Positions 36,667-45,778 of a stretch of 64,000 bases of DNA are shown here, piece after piece. This DNA is from Legionella cherrii. Lineage in GTDB: Bacteria > Pseudomonadota > Gammaproteobacteria > Legionellales > Legionellaceae. The stretch lies in NCBI RefSeq assembly GCF_900635815.1, contig NZ_LR134173.1:781501-845500 (forward strand), given 5' to 3'. The number at the start of each line of letters is the position of its first letter. Positions within the stretch are counted from its first letter, which is position 1. The notes beneath the pieces were generated by a model. That model ran no database searches. It saw only the letters and a list, made by a program, of their open reading frames with translations, and was not told the origin of the DNA. A program made the position numbers and the translations under genes.

Positions 36667-38238
36667 ATGTTAACTCCTGATGGGCATTGTGCTAATAAAA
36701 TTGAAAAAGTAATGCTGTTGGCGCTCTGGGCAAATACTTTAAGAGATGAAATTCAAACACAAGGTTTATCCGAAACAAAAAAATTAATCTTTGCCGGTCT
36801 TGGAAAACCAACCTATCCCATTAATTCACAGACTATTGCATCGTATCTTTCTTATTGGCAAAGGTTAGATGATTTAACTAAAAAATGGCGATTAGAGCCT
36901 CATGAAGTTGATGAAGATATAGCGATTGATTATGGAGATCCTCGGGGAGACTATGCACCACGAAAATTAATGGCTGATATCATGTCGCGTTGGTATGCGA
37001 CAGAAATTAAAGCAGAAAACGTCTTATTTACGGTGGGTGGTATTGGTGCGCTGCGGGTGTTATTTGAAACCTTTAATACGCATTATGAGGATGTGCCAGG
37101 ATATCGAATTATTACCCCTTTCCCATATTATAGTGCGTATTCAAACAATCCATCGCATTGTTTGCATCCTATCCATGTAATGGATGAGCCTGGGTATAAA
37201 CTCACAGCGCAAGCAGTGGCAGAGAGTATTCAAGAGGCGTATACAGCCGCTGAAATGGACCATGGCTGGCCCAAAGCGGTATTGATTTGCAATCCATCCA
37301 ATCCTTTAGGAAACATCATTGATGAAGACGAGTTAATAAAAATTGCTGATGTTTTGCGCCATTATCCTGATTTGTACATCATTTTTGATGAAGCCTATAC
37401 GGAGATGAGCTTTTTAGAAATGCCCTCTTTTTTAAAAATTGCCCCGGATCTGAAAGAACGGGTAATCATTTTACGTTCAGCAACTAAAGCCCTCTCCGCA
37501 GCGGGGGAACGTATGGCAGTTCTTTTAGTATTTGAGTCCAGTTTGATGAATGAGATGCTCAATAAAAACATAAGCTATTTCATTCATGCGCCACGCTCAG
37601 CACAAGCAGCCTATGCCGAAACGATGGTTCATTTCGGGGCTGAGGAAAAAAAGAGCATTGCGACGTTCTATAAGAAAAAGGTCGATTATGTCGTTGACCG
37701 GTTAAAAGCTATGGGCGCTGCCATGCCCGATCCCTTATATCAGGTAGAAGCCACTTTTTATGTTCTTGCTGATTTTAGTGATATGTTCGGTTTGCCTTTG
37801 CCAAAGGAGGCGGCGCGAGTTCTGCAGAAAACCGGGATGGTCAAAACAGATGAGGAATTGGCTTATTATTTATTGTTCCAAGATAACTTGATGATTACCC
37901 CTTTATCTTATTTTGGCTTGTCAAAACATGACGGGTTTATGCGCATTACGTGCAGTGGTCGAGAAAATGAATTGCTCGATTTAATGAATCGATTGGAGGA
38001 AAGGTTATTTGAGTCAAGAAAAAATAAAAAAAATATGCTTCTCGAAAAAATAAACCAAAGACTTCCAGAGTTAGAAAAAATCGATACTCATATGTTTGAT
38101 TTGATTGGTCACAAGTTGCAAGCAGCAACTATGGAAGAAGATACCTGTTTGAATTTAAAAGCAAAGAATCAAGCCCTAAGAAAAATTTATGATACGATAA
38201 TCGATTTTTTTGAAATCATGAAACAAGAAGTTTACTAA
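36667..38238 (+). CDS. Class I/II aminotransferase with C-terminal extension
   Basis: A PLP-dependent fold-type I enzyme of 523 residues. Core marks are YGDPRGDYAPRKLMADIM, GGIGALRVLFE, ICNPSNPLGN, IIFDEAYTEMSF and SATKALSAAGERMAV with the PLP-binding lysine. Usual enzymes have about 400 residues. Here the core ends near 440 and about 85 more residues form charged helices (KKNMLLEKINQRLPELEKID). It starts at ATG 36667 after CGGTGA. The amino donor cannot be assigned; aspartate, alanine or aromatic substrates are all possible. Confidence 0.85.
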   Translation: MLTPDGHCANKIEKVMLLALWANTLRDEIQTQGLSETKKLIFAGLGKPTYPINSQTIASYLSYWQRLDDLTKKWRLEPHEVDEDIAIDYGDPRGDYAPRKLMADIMSRWYATEIKAENVLFTVGGIGALRVLFETFNTHYEDVPGYRIITPFPYYSAYSNNPSHCLHPIHVMDEPGYKLTAQAVAESIQEAYTAAEMDHGWPKAVLICNPSNPLGNIIDEDELIKIADVLRHYPDLYIIFDEAYTEMSFLEMPSFLKIAPDLKERVIILRSATKALSAAGERMAVLLVFESSLMNEMLNKNISYFIHAPRSAQAAYAETMVHFGAEEKKSIATFYKKKVDYVVDRLKAMGAAMPDPLYQVEATFYVLADFSDMFGLPLPKEAARVLQKTGMVKTDEELAYYLLFQDNLMITPLSYFGLSKHDGFMRITCSGRENELLDLMNRLEERLFESRKNKKNMLLEKINQRLPELEKIDTHMFDLIGHKLQAATMEEDTCLNLKAKNQALRKIYDTIIDFFEIMKQEVY

Positions 38239-38313
38239 TTGAAGCGTTCAAAAGAGGCGGAACTCTGAGTATGGGAGCTCCGCTTATCGCAATCTTGGGA
38301 TCTGAGTAGACGA

Positions 38314-39483
38314 TTAATTATTAACAAATTGATTGATGGTTAGAGTTAATCGATTCACTAATTCCTCTATTTCTGCTTCGTTAATGATTAATGGGGGTAA
38401 AAGTCGTACCACCGTATCTGCCGTAACATTAAATAATATGCCATTGGCCAGTCCCAGTAACCGAGCGTCAATAGCTGGTCGGTCCAGTTCTATGCCAATC
38501 ATGTAGCCTTTACCGCGAATCCCTTTCACACTTGGATGTTCACCAAGATTTTTGATTAATTTTTCCATTAACAGGGCGCTGTTTTTGGTAACCTTATCAC
38601 AAATTTTATCGCGCTCTATGACTTCCAATACAGTTAAAGCGGTAGCACAAGCCAGAGGATTGCCACCAAAAGTCGAGCCATGATTCCCTGGTTTAAATAA
38701 ATCATTTGCTCGTTTACTCATCAGGCATGCACCGATAGGGACACCGTTACCCAGACCTTTAGCAGTAGTAAGGACATCAGGTTGAATGTCATAGTGCATG
38801 TAGGTAAAAAGCTTTCCTGTACGGCCATTTCCAGTTTGGATTTCATCCAAAATAAGCATCCAGTCGTGTTGATCACAGAGCTTGGCCAGGGCGCGAAGGT
38901 AGCTCTCTTCCGCAGCATAAATTCCACCTTCACCTTGAATCGGTTCAAGCATCACCGCAACCACATCTTCTCTATTTGCGGCAATGGTGTGAATGGCATC
39001 CAAATCATTAAAAGGTGCGCGAATAAACCCGGGCACCAAGGGCTCAAAACCTGCTTGCACTTTACGGCTTCCAGAAGCAGTTAAAGTTGCCATGGTACGA
39101 CCATGAAACGCTCTTTCCATAACAATAATCGAAGGAGTTTCTATTCCCTTTTTATGACCAAAAAGGCGAGTCAATTTAATGGCTGCTTCATTTGCTTCAG
39201 CACCGGAGTTAGCAAAAAAAGCTTGCTCCATTCCCGTCATGGTTGTCAGCTTTTCAGCAAGTAATTCTTGTTGTTTGATATGAAACGTATTGGAGGTATG
39301 AATGAGTTTAGCTGCTTGTTGCTGTATGGTTTTTGTCACATCAGGATGGGCGTGTCCTAACCCACAAACTGCTATCCCGCTTAAGGCATCAAGATAGGCC
39401 TTTCCTTGTTCGTCATACAACCAAACTCCTTCTCCGTGGGTAAAAGTTATTGGCATAGGATTGTAACTTGTAATTAGAGCCAT
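38314..39483 (-). CDS. argD: Acetylornithine aminotransferase family (ArgD-like)
   Basis: A class III PLP aminotransferase of 389 residues, the usual ArgD length. Motifs: GKAYLDALSGIAVCGLGHAHP, FFANSGAEANEAAIKLTR, MERAFHGRTMATL, EPIQGEGGI, LILDEIQTGNGRTGKLF and, with the PLP lysine, TTAKGLGNGVPIGA. It makes N-acetylornithine or succinyl-diaminopimelate from the semialdehydes. Neighbouring genes do not help to choose, and some Legionella lack a complete arginine pathway, so a related substrate is possible. Confidence 0.87.
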   Translation of the reverse strand: MALITSYNPMPITFTHGEGVWLYDEQGKAYLDALSGIAVCGLGHAHPDVTKTIQQQAAKLIHTSNTFHIKQQELLAEKLTTMTGMEQAFFANSGAEANEAAIKLTRLFGHKKGIETPSIIVMERAFHGRTMATLTASGSRKVQAGFEPLVPGFIRAPFNDLDAIHTIAANREDVVAVMLEPIQGEGGIYAAEESYLRALAKLCDQHDWMLILDEIQTGNGRTGKLFTYMHYDIQPDVLTTAKGLGNGVPIGACLMSKRANDLFKPGNHGSTFGGNPLACATALTVLEVIERDKICDKVTKNSALLMEKLIKNLGEHPSVKGIRGKGYMIGIELDRPAIDARLLGLANGILFNVTADTVVRLLPPLIINEAEIEELVNRLTLTINQFVNN

Positions 39484-39626
39484 AATATTTTCCTTAAAAC
39501 TGAAGGATGTCCACTACTCAAAAATTATCTCTCCCATTTAAGAGAGAGATAGTGAGGGTCCCATTATAGCCACAACTTTCTTTGCTTGGGTATAGGTAAA
39601 GACCCCCTCAGTAAAAAAGAACGTAC

Positions 39627-40204
39627 TTATTTTAAATTACTGGCTACAAAATCCCAATTGACTAAAGCCCAGAAAGCAGAAACATAGTCAGGACGCGCAT
39701 TACGATAGTCATATAATAAGCATGCTCCCATACATCGCAAGTCAATAATGCGGTGAAACCTTCAGTCATCGGAGTGCCTGCATTACTGGTGCTGATTATT
39801 TTTAAAACGCCCGCATTATCTTGAACAAGCCAGGCCCAGCCCGAGCCAAAAGTTGTGATTGCGGTTTGGGTGAATTGCTCTTTAAATTTACTGAAAGATT
39901 CAAAATGCTTATTAATTGCTTCAGCTAACTTACCTTTAGGCTCACCACCACCATTGGGGCTAAGGCAATGCCAATAAAATGTGTGATTCCAAACTTGTGC
40001 GGCATTATTAAATATTCCGCCTTTTGATTTTTTGATGATCTCTTCCAGGTCCATCGATTCAAATTCGGTTCCAGGAATTAGTTTATTCAAATTGGTCACG
40101 TAGGCTTGATGATGTTTGCCATAATGATACTCTAGGGTTTCACTGGAAATGTGGGGTTCTAACGCATTCTTGGCATATGGTAACTCAGGCAATGTAAATG
40201 TCAT
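39627..40204 (-). pseudogene. sodB: Fe superoxide dismutase SodB, frameshifted near the end
   Basis: Cytosolic iron superoxide dismutase. The start [18 protein letters not shown] and metal ligands in [21 protein letters not shown] and CDVWEHAYY are intact. After HAYY the frame shifts: one base is missing near 39711. The next frame then gives [20 protein letters not shown] and ends at TAA 39627-39629. Repaired, the protein would have about 192 residues, like E. coli SodB (193). As read, it ends at 39662 with an unrelated 15-residue tail. sodB is reported essential in L. pneumophila, so a sequencing error is likely, though the truncated form keeps all metal ligands. Confidence 0.88.
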
Positions 40205-40443
40205 CCTAATCTCCTATTATTTTATTTTGCCGGTAAGTTTAGCAGGAAGGACATGATATTCAATGAAGATTATTCATAATACTGAAAAAAGCAGTGTAGT
40301 GACGGTAACTACTGGCGCGCTGTAATAAAAGAGCCTGAGCGAGGACATTTATAAGGATTTTTTTGGTTATTATTAGATCAAATGGGGCATTAGTTGGCTT
40401 TTAGCCTAGGATCTGTTAATCTATTATGCTAAAAATTTATTGG

Positions 40444-40472
40444 TTGCGGGCTTAACAGGTTTTCGCGATAAT
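40444..40472 (+). promoter_or_regulatory. Candidate grxD promoter
   Basis: TTGCGG (40444-40449) and GATAAT (40467-40472) with a 17-base spacer, 35 bases before the grxD start. The rest of the 302-base divergent gap 40205-40506 shows no gene or clear repeat. Confidence 0.4.
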
Positions 40473-40506
40473 GGGTGTAATTAATTTTATTATTTAAGGT
40501 GTGTGA

Positions 40507-40824
40507 GTGGAAACTTTAGAAAAAATTAAAAAGCAAATAGCAGATAATGCCATCCTGCTTTATATGAAAGGATCGCCAAAAATGCCACAATGCGGATTTT
40601 CTGCGCGTGCGGTACAATGCATTGAATCATGTGGTGTCGATTTCGCCTATGTAGATGTTCTTGCTAATCCTGACATTCGCCAAACATTACCACAGTATTC
40701 TGATTGGCCCACTTTCCCACAACTCTATGTGAAGGGAGAGTTAATCGGTGGTTCTGATATCATTGCCGAGCTATTCCAACAAGGTGAATTAGAAACCATG
40801 TTGCGTGATGCCATTGCGGCATAA
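40507..40824 (+). CDS. grxD: Monothiol glutaredoxin GrxD
   Basis: A 105-residue CGFS-type glutaredoxin that binds and transfers Fe-S clusters. The motif MPQCGFSARAV and the glutathione-binding segment WPTFPQLYVKGELIGGSDII are intact. It starts with GTG preceded by AAGGTG. It sits 45 bases before ahpC and near sodB, giving a redox group. Confidence 0.95.
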   Translation: METLEKIKKQIADNAILLYMKGSPKMPQCGFSARAVQCIESCGVDFAYVDVLANPDIRQTLPQYSDWPTFPQLYVKGELIGGSDIIAELFQQGELETMLRDAIAA

Positions 40825-40869
40825 TGAGTTAATACCATAAATAATAACTATAATGATGGAGATCAGAGA

Positions 40870-41475
40870 ATGAGTGTATTAGTGGGACGAAAAGCCCCTG
40901 ATTTTACCGTAGCGGCTGTTATGCCTAACGGTGAGATTATGGATAAATTTAATTTACACGAGCACTTAAAAGGTAAGTACGGTCTCGTGTTTTTTTATCC
41001 TCTTGATTTTACTTTTGTATGTCCTTCTGAATTGATTGCTTTAGATCATCGAATCGATGAGTTCAAAAGCCGTAATGTTGAAGTGGTTGCTGTTTCTATT
41101 GACTCACACTTTACTCATAATGCATACAGAAATACTCCTATTAATAAGGGAGGCATAGGTCCTGTTCGTTTTACTATGGCTGCTGACATTACCCATAGTA
41201 TTTGCCAATCTTATGGAGTTGAACATCCCGCTGCAGGTGTGGCATTCCGAGGCGCATTTATTATCGATACGAATGGCGTAGTTCGCTCACAAATCGTTAA
41301 TGATTTGCCTATTGGTCGTAACATGGATGAAATTTTAAGAATCATTGATGCGGTACAGCACTTTGAAGAAAATGGTGAAGTTTGTCCTGCAGGCTGGCAA
41401 AAAGGTAAAGCAGGTATGAAGGCATCTACTGAAGGTGTTGCTGCTTATTTGGCAGAGCATTCTGAAAACCTATAA
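40870..41475 (+). CDS. ahpC: Two-Cys peroxiredoxin (AhpC/Prx family)
   Basis: Reduces hydrogen peroxide and organic peroxides. The 201-residue protein has the peroxidatic site FYPLDFTFVCPSELIALD and the resolving Cys in GEVCPAGWQKGKAGM. It belongs to the typical 2-Cys Prx branch. ATG follows GGAGATCAGAGA. Probably co-transcribed with grxD; the reductase could be the thioredoxin system rather than AhpF, since none is adjacent. Confidence 0.93.
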   Translation: MSVLVGRKAPDFTVAAVMPNGEIMDKFNLHEHLKGKYGLVFFYPLDFTFVCPSELIALDHRIDEFKSRNVEVVAVSIDSHFTHNAYRNTPINKGGIGPVRFTMAADITHSICQSYGVEHPAAGVAFRGAFIIDTNGVVRSQIVNDLPIGRNMDEILRIIDAVQHFEENGEVCPAGWQKGKAGMKASTEGVAAYLAEHSENL

Positions 41476-41490
41476 TTAGAGTATCAAGAA

Positions 41491-41518
41491 CCCCCTCTTC
41501 TCATTCAAGGAGAGGGGG
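41491..41518. terminator. Hairpin after ahpC
   Basis: CCCCCTCT (41491-41498) and AGAGGGGG (41511-41518) form a GC-rich stem 15 bases after the ahpC stop. No T-tract follows. It resembles the arms of the 16005 repeat family, and further repeat-like sequence runs to about 41600. Confidence 0.45.
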
Positions 41519-41647
41519 TGAAGTGAGAAGGCATTCAGCACAATTAATACCCTCATCTGTCCTTATGGACATCTTCTCTTTACGGGGAGAACAGCCTTTT
41601 TTAACTGAATACCAGTTTGAACCACGTTCTCGAGAATTTGAATCGAA

Positions 41648-42296
41648 TCATCCCTTACTGCATTTCGTTGCAGTTTCTTGCATCATTTTCCACATATTGG
41701 CCATATGACAAAATAAATCAGCAGTTTTTTCTGCGTCATAAATTGCTGAGTGCGCTTCTTGAGCATTAAATTGAATTTTGGCTGCCTGAGCTGCTTTGGC
41801 TAATACCGTTTGTCCATAAATGAATCCGCCCAATGTCGCTGTATCAAAACAAGTAAAGGCGTGGAATGGCGATTTAACACCGGTTCTTTTTATTGCTTCC
41901 TTTATAAATAACAAATCAAACCATGCATTATGGCCGACCAACACAGCGCGTTGGCATTGAGTTTTTTTTAAGCGCAGCAAAAATAGGCTGAAATAAATTT
42001 TCTAACGCAATTTTCTCATCAATAGCAAAACGCAGGGGTTGATAAGGATCAATTTGATTGAATTCCAGAGATTTTTGATCTAATTCAGCACCTGGAAAAG
42101 GCAAAATATGCTCAAAATAACTTTCCCCACGGTGAAAATTACCGTGTTCATCCATATAAATAAACACGATACACATTTCGAGTAATGCATTTTTATAGGG
42201 ATCGACGCCTGCTGTTTCTACGTCAACGACTACCGGTAAAAAACCACGAAATCGTTCTTTTAGATTAAGGCAAGGCAAACTATCGTACGGGTTCAT
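41648..42296 (-). pseudogene. rnt: Ribonuclease T, split by a frameshift at an 8-base A run
   Basis: A DnaQ-like 3'-5' exoribonuclease for tRNA CCA turnover and rRNA maturation. Start at ATG 42296 (MNPYDSLPCLNLKERFRGF) after GGAG. The exonuclease motifs are all coded: VVDVETAGVDP (Exo I), then after the break [13 protein letters not shown] (Exo II) and [15 protein letters not shown] (Exo III). The two halves are in different frames. The junction is a run of eight A (plus-strand T 41962-41969); seven would restore one frame of about 215 residues, the family length. It overlaps the end of pyrC by 17 bases. Sequencing error, slippage or true decay all possible. Confidence 0.88.
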
Positions 42297-43317
42297 GAAT
42301 ACTCCATTGAATGGTTTCACCCGCAGCAATTGGGACAACTTGACTTGAGCCGAAAGGCAGATGGTTTGGTATCATCTGTGGCGATTTAACTAATTCAATG
42401 GTCTGCTCATTGGGGGGTAATTGATAGAATTCGGCACCGAAACGACTGAGAAAGTTGTTGAGTTGTTTTAACTGGTTCAGCTCCTCAAACACTTGTGCAT
42501 ATAAAGCAACCGCGAATGGAGCAGAATAAATTCCTGCACAGCCGCAGGCAGTCTCCTTAGCACTGACACTATGTGGAGCACTGTCTGTGCCGGCAAAAAA
42601 CTTGGGATTACCACTGCATGCGGCTTTCAGTAATGCTTTTTGATCCCTTTCATGTTTCAAAATAGGTAAGCAGTAATAATGCGGTCTGACTCCGCCAACG
42701 AGCAATTTATTTCGATTGTATAATAAGTGATGTGGTGTAATCGTCGCGGCAACAGTTGCTGGTGCTTCATTCACAAATTCGACTGCAGCTTGGGTCGATA
42801 TATGCTCAAAAACAATATGTAACTTGGGAAAATTCTTTACAATGGGTTTTAAATACTCATCAATGAATAAAGACTCGCGTTCAAAAATATCGCTGTGAGT
42901 TACTTCCCCATGAATTTGCAGTACCAAGTTACTATTTTGTAAGGTTTCAAAAAGGGGATAAAGATCTTTTAGGGATTTTGCACCTGCTTCAGAATTAGTT
43001 GTTGCTCCGGCTGGATAAAGTTTTGCTCCGAGAATGTAAGGAATATGCGCTGCTTGCTGTAATTCGTCGGCGCTCACCGAGTCATTGAGATAAAAAGTCA
43101 TATAAGGTTCAAAATTCGTGCCTTTAGGAATGGCAGTTAGAATTCTGTTTCTATATGCGTTAATGGAAGATAAAGTAGTAAGAGCCGGTTTAAGATTCGG
43201 CATAATTAACGCACGAGCAAAGTGTTGTGCACTATCTGCGACAGTATGTTGTAGCATCTCATTATCCCTTAGATGGACATGCCAATCATCAGGACGATTA
43301 ATTATTAATGTTTGCAT
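42280..43317 (-). CDS. pyrC: Dihydroorotase PyrC
   Basis: Class II zinc dihydroorotase, third step of pyrimidine synthesis. Start at ATG 43317 (MQTLIINRPDDWHVHLRD), giving 345 residues as usual for this class. HVHLRD has the metal-binding histidines. LGAKLYPAGATTNSEAG holds the carboxylated lysine. Later ligands are in LQIHGEVTH and VFEHIST, and the catalytic Asp is in GTDSAPH. The pyrC-rnt-motY neighbourhood is also found in Pseudomonas. Confidence 0.95.
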   Translation of the reverse strand: MQTLIINRPDDWHVHLRDNEMLQHTVADSAQHFARALIMPNLKPALTTLSSINAYRNRILTAIPKGTNFEPYMTFYLNDSVSADELQQAAHIPYILGAKLYPAGATTNSEAGAKSLKDLYPLFETLQNSNLVLQIHGEVTHSDIFERESLFIDEYLKPIVKNFPKLHIVFEHISTQAAVEFVNEAPATVAATITPHHLLYNRNKLLVGGVRPHYYCLPILKHERDQKALLKAACSGNPKFFAGTDSAPHSVSAKETACGCAGIYSAPFAVALYAQVFEELNQLKQLNNFLSRFGAEFYQLPPNEQTIELVKSPQMIPNHLPFGSSQVVPIAAGETIQWSIHEPVR

Positions 43318-43386
43318 AGTAAAGATTCCTGCGTTCTTGCCGATAACTAAGGATAACATGAAATAAGCGGCAGGAATGAATAAAAG

Positions 43387-44268
43387 ATGGCATTTGTGGA
43401 TCACAAAGGACAATTTCTAACATGTGTTGCGTTGAGCGCCATGCTTAATATAAGTACAGCTTACCCAATGACACAAGTTCATTTTGCAAATCCCCTAGGG
43501 GCAAAGGGATGGCGCGTAAGCCGTAATCCACTTCGATGCGGCCTATCTCTTACCATTCCAAATTATGGGATCGCGTATTTTGAACAATATGCAACAAAAT
43601 CACCCCATTTTATCTTACGTACTTGGGATGAAGTCCAGCGCTATTTACCCGCTAAACTGATTATAAAATCACCTATGTGGAAGCCAGAGGGGCCTATCGC
43701 TTTAGCGGGGCAATTAATGGTTAAACCGGGCGAATACGGTATTTATCTGCGACGGGACTCAACTTTAAAGTTACTGACCTTTTTATTAAAGGGTTATGAA
43801 CCCAATTTCATTTACCGTGCCGAAACAGGATTTAGTACCACAGTTGCCTTATCCCCTATTGGATTTCAGAAACCTTATTCCCGATATCAAGAATGTATTG
43901 GAAATCTATTGCCGTTTGATTACCAACAAATAAGAGAAAGTGTGTTCCATTATAATGAAGATGATAGAGAGTTAACGGATGCCTATAAAGATCAATTGCG
44001 TCGCATTGCCCGCTATGTGGATGCAGACCCTCAAATACAAGAAATAAGAGTAGTGGGTTATGCTGATGCGAATGGTCGTAAGGGTTATAACAATGCAATA
44101 TCTGAAGACAGGGCACGGGTCGTTAAAAAGTATTTATTGCAACTGGGTGTTCCTAAAGAAAAGCTCCATGTGACTTGGGTTGGTGAGCTTTATCCTATCG
44201 CTAGAAATGATACGGATGCGGGCCGAGCAGCAAACCGAAGAGTCGAGATCACGCTCATCAAGAAATAG
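43387..44268 (+). CDS. motY: Flagellar motor protein MotY-like (OmpA domain)
   Basis: A 293-residue exported protein, the same length as Vibrio MotY, which forms the T ring of the sodium-driven motor. A signal peptide ends near STAYP. The N-terminal domain has RCGLSLTIPNYGIAYFEQYA. The C-terminal OmpA-like peptidoglycan-binding domain contains IRVVGYADANGRKGYN, then SEDRARVVKKYLLQLGV and GRAANRRVEI. Its place next to pyrC-rnt agrees with the Pseudomonas arrangement. Start at ATG 43387 with a weak upstream site. Confidence 0.87.
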   Translation: MAFVDHKGQFLTCVALSAMLNISTAYPMTQVHFANPLGAKGWRVSRNPLRCGLSLTIPNYGIAYFEQYATKSPHFILRTWDEVQRYLPAKLIIKSPMWKPEGPIALAGQLMVKPGEYGIYLRRDSTLKLLTFLLKGYEPNFIYRAETGFSTTVALSPIGFQKPYSRYQECIGNLLPFDYQQIRESVFHYNEDDRELTDAYKDQLRRIARYVDADPQIQEIRVVGYADANGRKGYNNAISEDRARVVKKYLLQLGVPKEKLHVTWVGELYPIARNDTDAGRAANRRVEITLIKK

Positions 44269-44656
44269 ATGTGAAAAATTATATTTAAACCATTTATAAG
44301 TCATTTAATTAAAATAATGGTTGCAAGTTATAATTTATTCTCTATATTACTATCCTTAGCATTTCATTTTAAGTGCAAATTTTATTGGTCATGGCTACAG
44401 AGGATTACTGTCAGCATGACGATCTAAAGAATTGCCATGCTGCTCAAAAAAAATATCCAATGGGCAAAAAAGACATATCTCATTGAAAAATATTAATTTT
44501 TTTTAGTAAATCTTCTTGACTTATTTCATTCCACTGCTAATACTCACACTGTTGCATGCATCGACCTGAAGCGACGAAGGCATGCTAATGACAACTCCTA
44601 GTAGAGAGTTATCAATAGAAATAGGAAACAATAATAATTTATGCGGAGACATAAGC
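44269..44656 (+). promoter_or_regulatory. MOMP 1 upstream region with promoter
   Basis: TTGACT (44516-44521) and TAATAC (44538-44543) with a 16-base spacer give a convincing promoter 114 bases before the first MOMP start. The leader has GCATGC on both sides of a GC-rich loop. An open frame at 44391-44486 (31 residues, MATEDYCQHD) has no good ribosome binding site and is probably chance. Nothing else was seen. Confidence 0.45.
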
Positions 44657-45616
44657 ATGTTAAGTTTAAAGAAAACAACTTTGGCTATATTAGCTTTGGG
44701 CAGCAGTTCACTATTTGCTGGTACCATGGGGCCAGTTTGTACCCCAGGTAACGTTACAGTTCCATGCCCAAGTACTGGATGGGACGTTGGTGGGCAAGCT
44801 CTTGTTTTACAAGTAATGACTGATAACAACATTTCTTTAGATTTGGATGTTACCCCAACTGGTGCTTCTCTTGATACTGATTTGTCTGCACAATGGGACT
44901 GGGGCTTCCAAATTGAAGGTTCTTACCACTTCAACACTGGTAATGACATTACTTTAACTTGGTATCATTTAGATACTGGTTGGAATAACCACGAGTTTAA
45001 CCCAGCATTTGACCCTGATTTATTAATTGGTTTTGGTCACAAAAACAGATGGGATGCGGTTAACGGTGAAATGGGTCAATTCGTTGACTTCAGCGCTAAC
45101 AAGAAAATCCGTTTCCATGGTGGTTTCCAATTCGCTAGCATTAAGAGAAGCGTTCATGCATTTGCTTTTGAAGCTCCTGAAGCTGTCGAAGGTGAAGCAG
45201 GCGTTGATGTAGGCTTCGAAGGTAGCACTCAATACAACGGTTTTGGTCCACGTACTGGTATCGACATGAACTACGTATTCGGTAACGGTTTTGGTATTTA
45301 TGCTAAAGCAGCTACTGCAATATTAGTTGGTACAGCGAAGCACGGATTTGATTTTGATACTTTCGATCCTGCTACTGGTGCTGAAGTGTTTGATTTCGAT
45401 GTTAGCGGAAACAGAACTGCGATTGTTCCAGAATTAGAAGCTAAGTTAGGTGCTAGCTATGACTATGCAATGGCACAAGGCGACCTGATTCTTGACGCTG
45501 GTTACATGTGGTTTAACTACTTCCATGCGTTAAATGCGACCGTTCTGCCTGTAACTGCTACTGATTTTGGCGCCGCTGGTCCTTATTTCGGTCTGAAGTA
45601 TATAGGAAACGTTTAA
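44657..45616 (+). CDS. Legionella major outer membrane protein family, copy 1
   Basis: A 319-residue outer-membrane porin of the Legionella MOMP (OmpS-like) type. Start at ATG 44657 ([15 protein letters not shown]) after GCGGAGA. The signal peptide ends at FAG. The N-terminus of the mature form has [17 protein letters not shown] with cysteines that cross-link MOMP in the envelope. A barrel follows, ending [16 protein letters not shown] is an abundant porin and complement-binding surface protein. Between 44795 and 45444 it is identical, base for base as far as I could check, to copy 2. Confidence 0.93.
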   Translation: MLSLKKTTLAILALGSSSLFAGTMGPVCTPGNVTVPCPSTGWDVGGQALVLQVMTDNNISLDLDVTPTGASLDTDLSAQWDWGFQIEGSYHFNTGNDITLTWYHLDTGWNNHEFNPAFDPDLLIGFGHKNRWDAVNGEMGQFVDFSANKKIRFHGGFQFASIKRSVHAFAFEAPEAVEGEAGVDVGFEGSTQYNGFGPRTGIDMNYVFGNGFGIYAKAATAILVGTAKHGFDFDTFDPATGAEVFDFDVSGNRTAIVPELEAKLGASYDYAMAQGDLILDAGYMWFNYFHALNATVLPVTATDFGAAGPYFGLKYIGNV

Positions 45617-45650
45617 TTCGCTATCATTTTAATAAATTTAATCAATACTG

Positions 45651-45679
45651 TTGACTTTATGAAAGTCCGGTTAGATAAT
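45651..45679 (+). promoter_or_regulatory. MOMP 2 promoter
   Basis: TTGACT (45651-45656) and GATAAT (45674-45679) with a 17-base spacer, 100 bases before the second MOMP start. The -35 hexamer is the same as in copy 1. Confidence 0.5.
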
Positions 45680-45730
45680 TGAGCAAGGTACGCTCTCGGT
45701 ATAGAGCGAATATGCGTACCGTTGCTCAAT
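45678..45730 (+). other. Long stem-loop in MOMP 2 leader
   Basis: ATTGAGCAA then GGTACGC pair with GCGTACC then TTGCTCAAT, with one bulged base, around an inner GCTCT/AGAGC hairpin. It covers 53 bases at or just after the likely transcription start and lies 48 bases before the ATG. It may stabilise the mRNA, like the ompA leader of E. coli, or terminate copy 1; no T-tract follows. Confidence 0.6.
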
Positions 45731-45778
45731 ATTAAAATTGGTAACGAACGGAAATAATAATAAAAAGTGGAGATAAGC

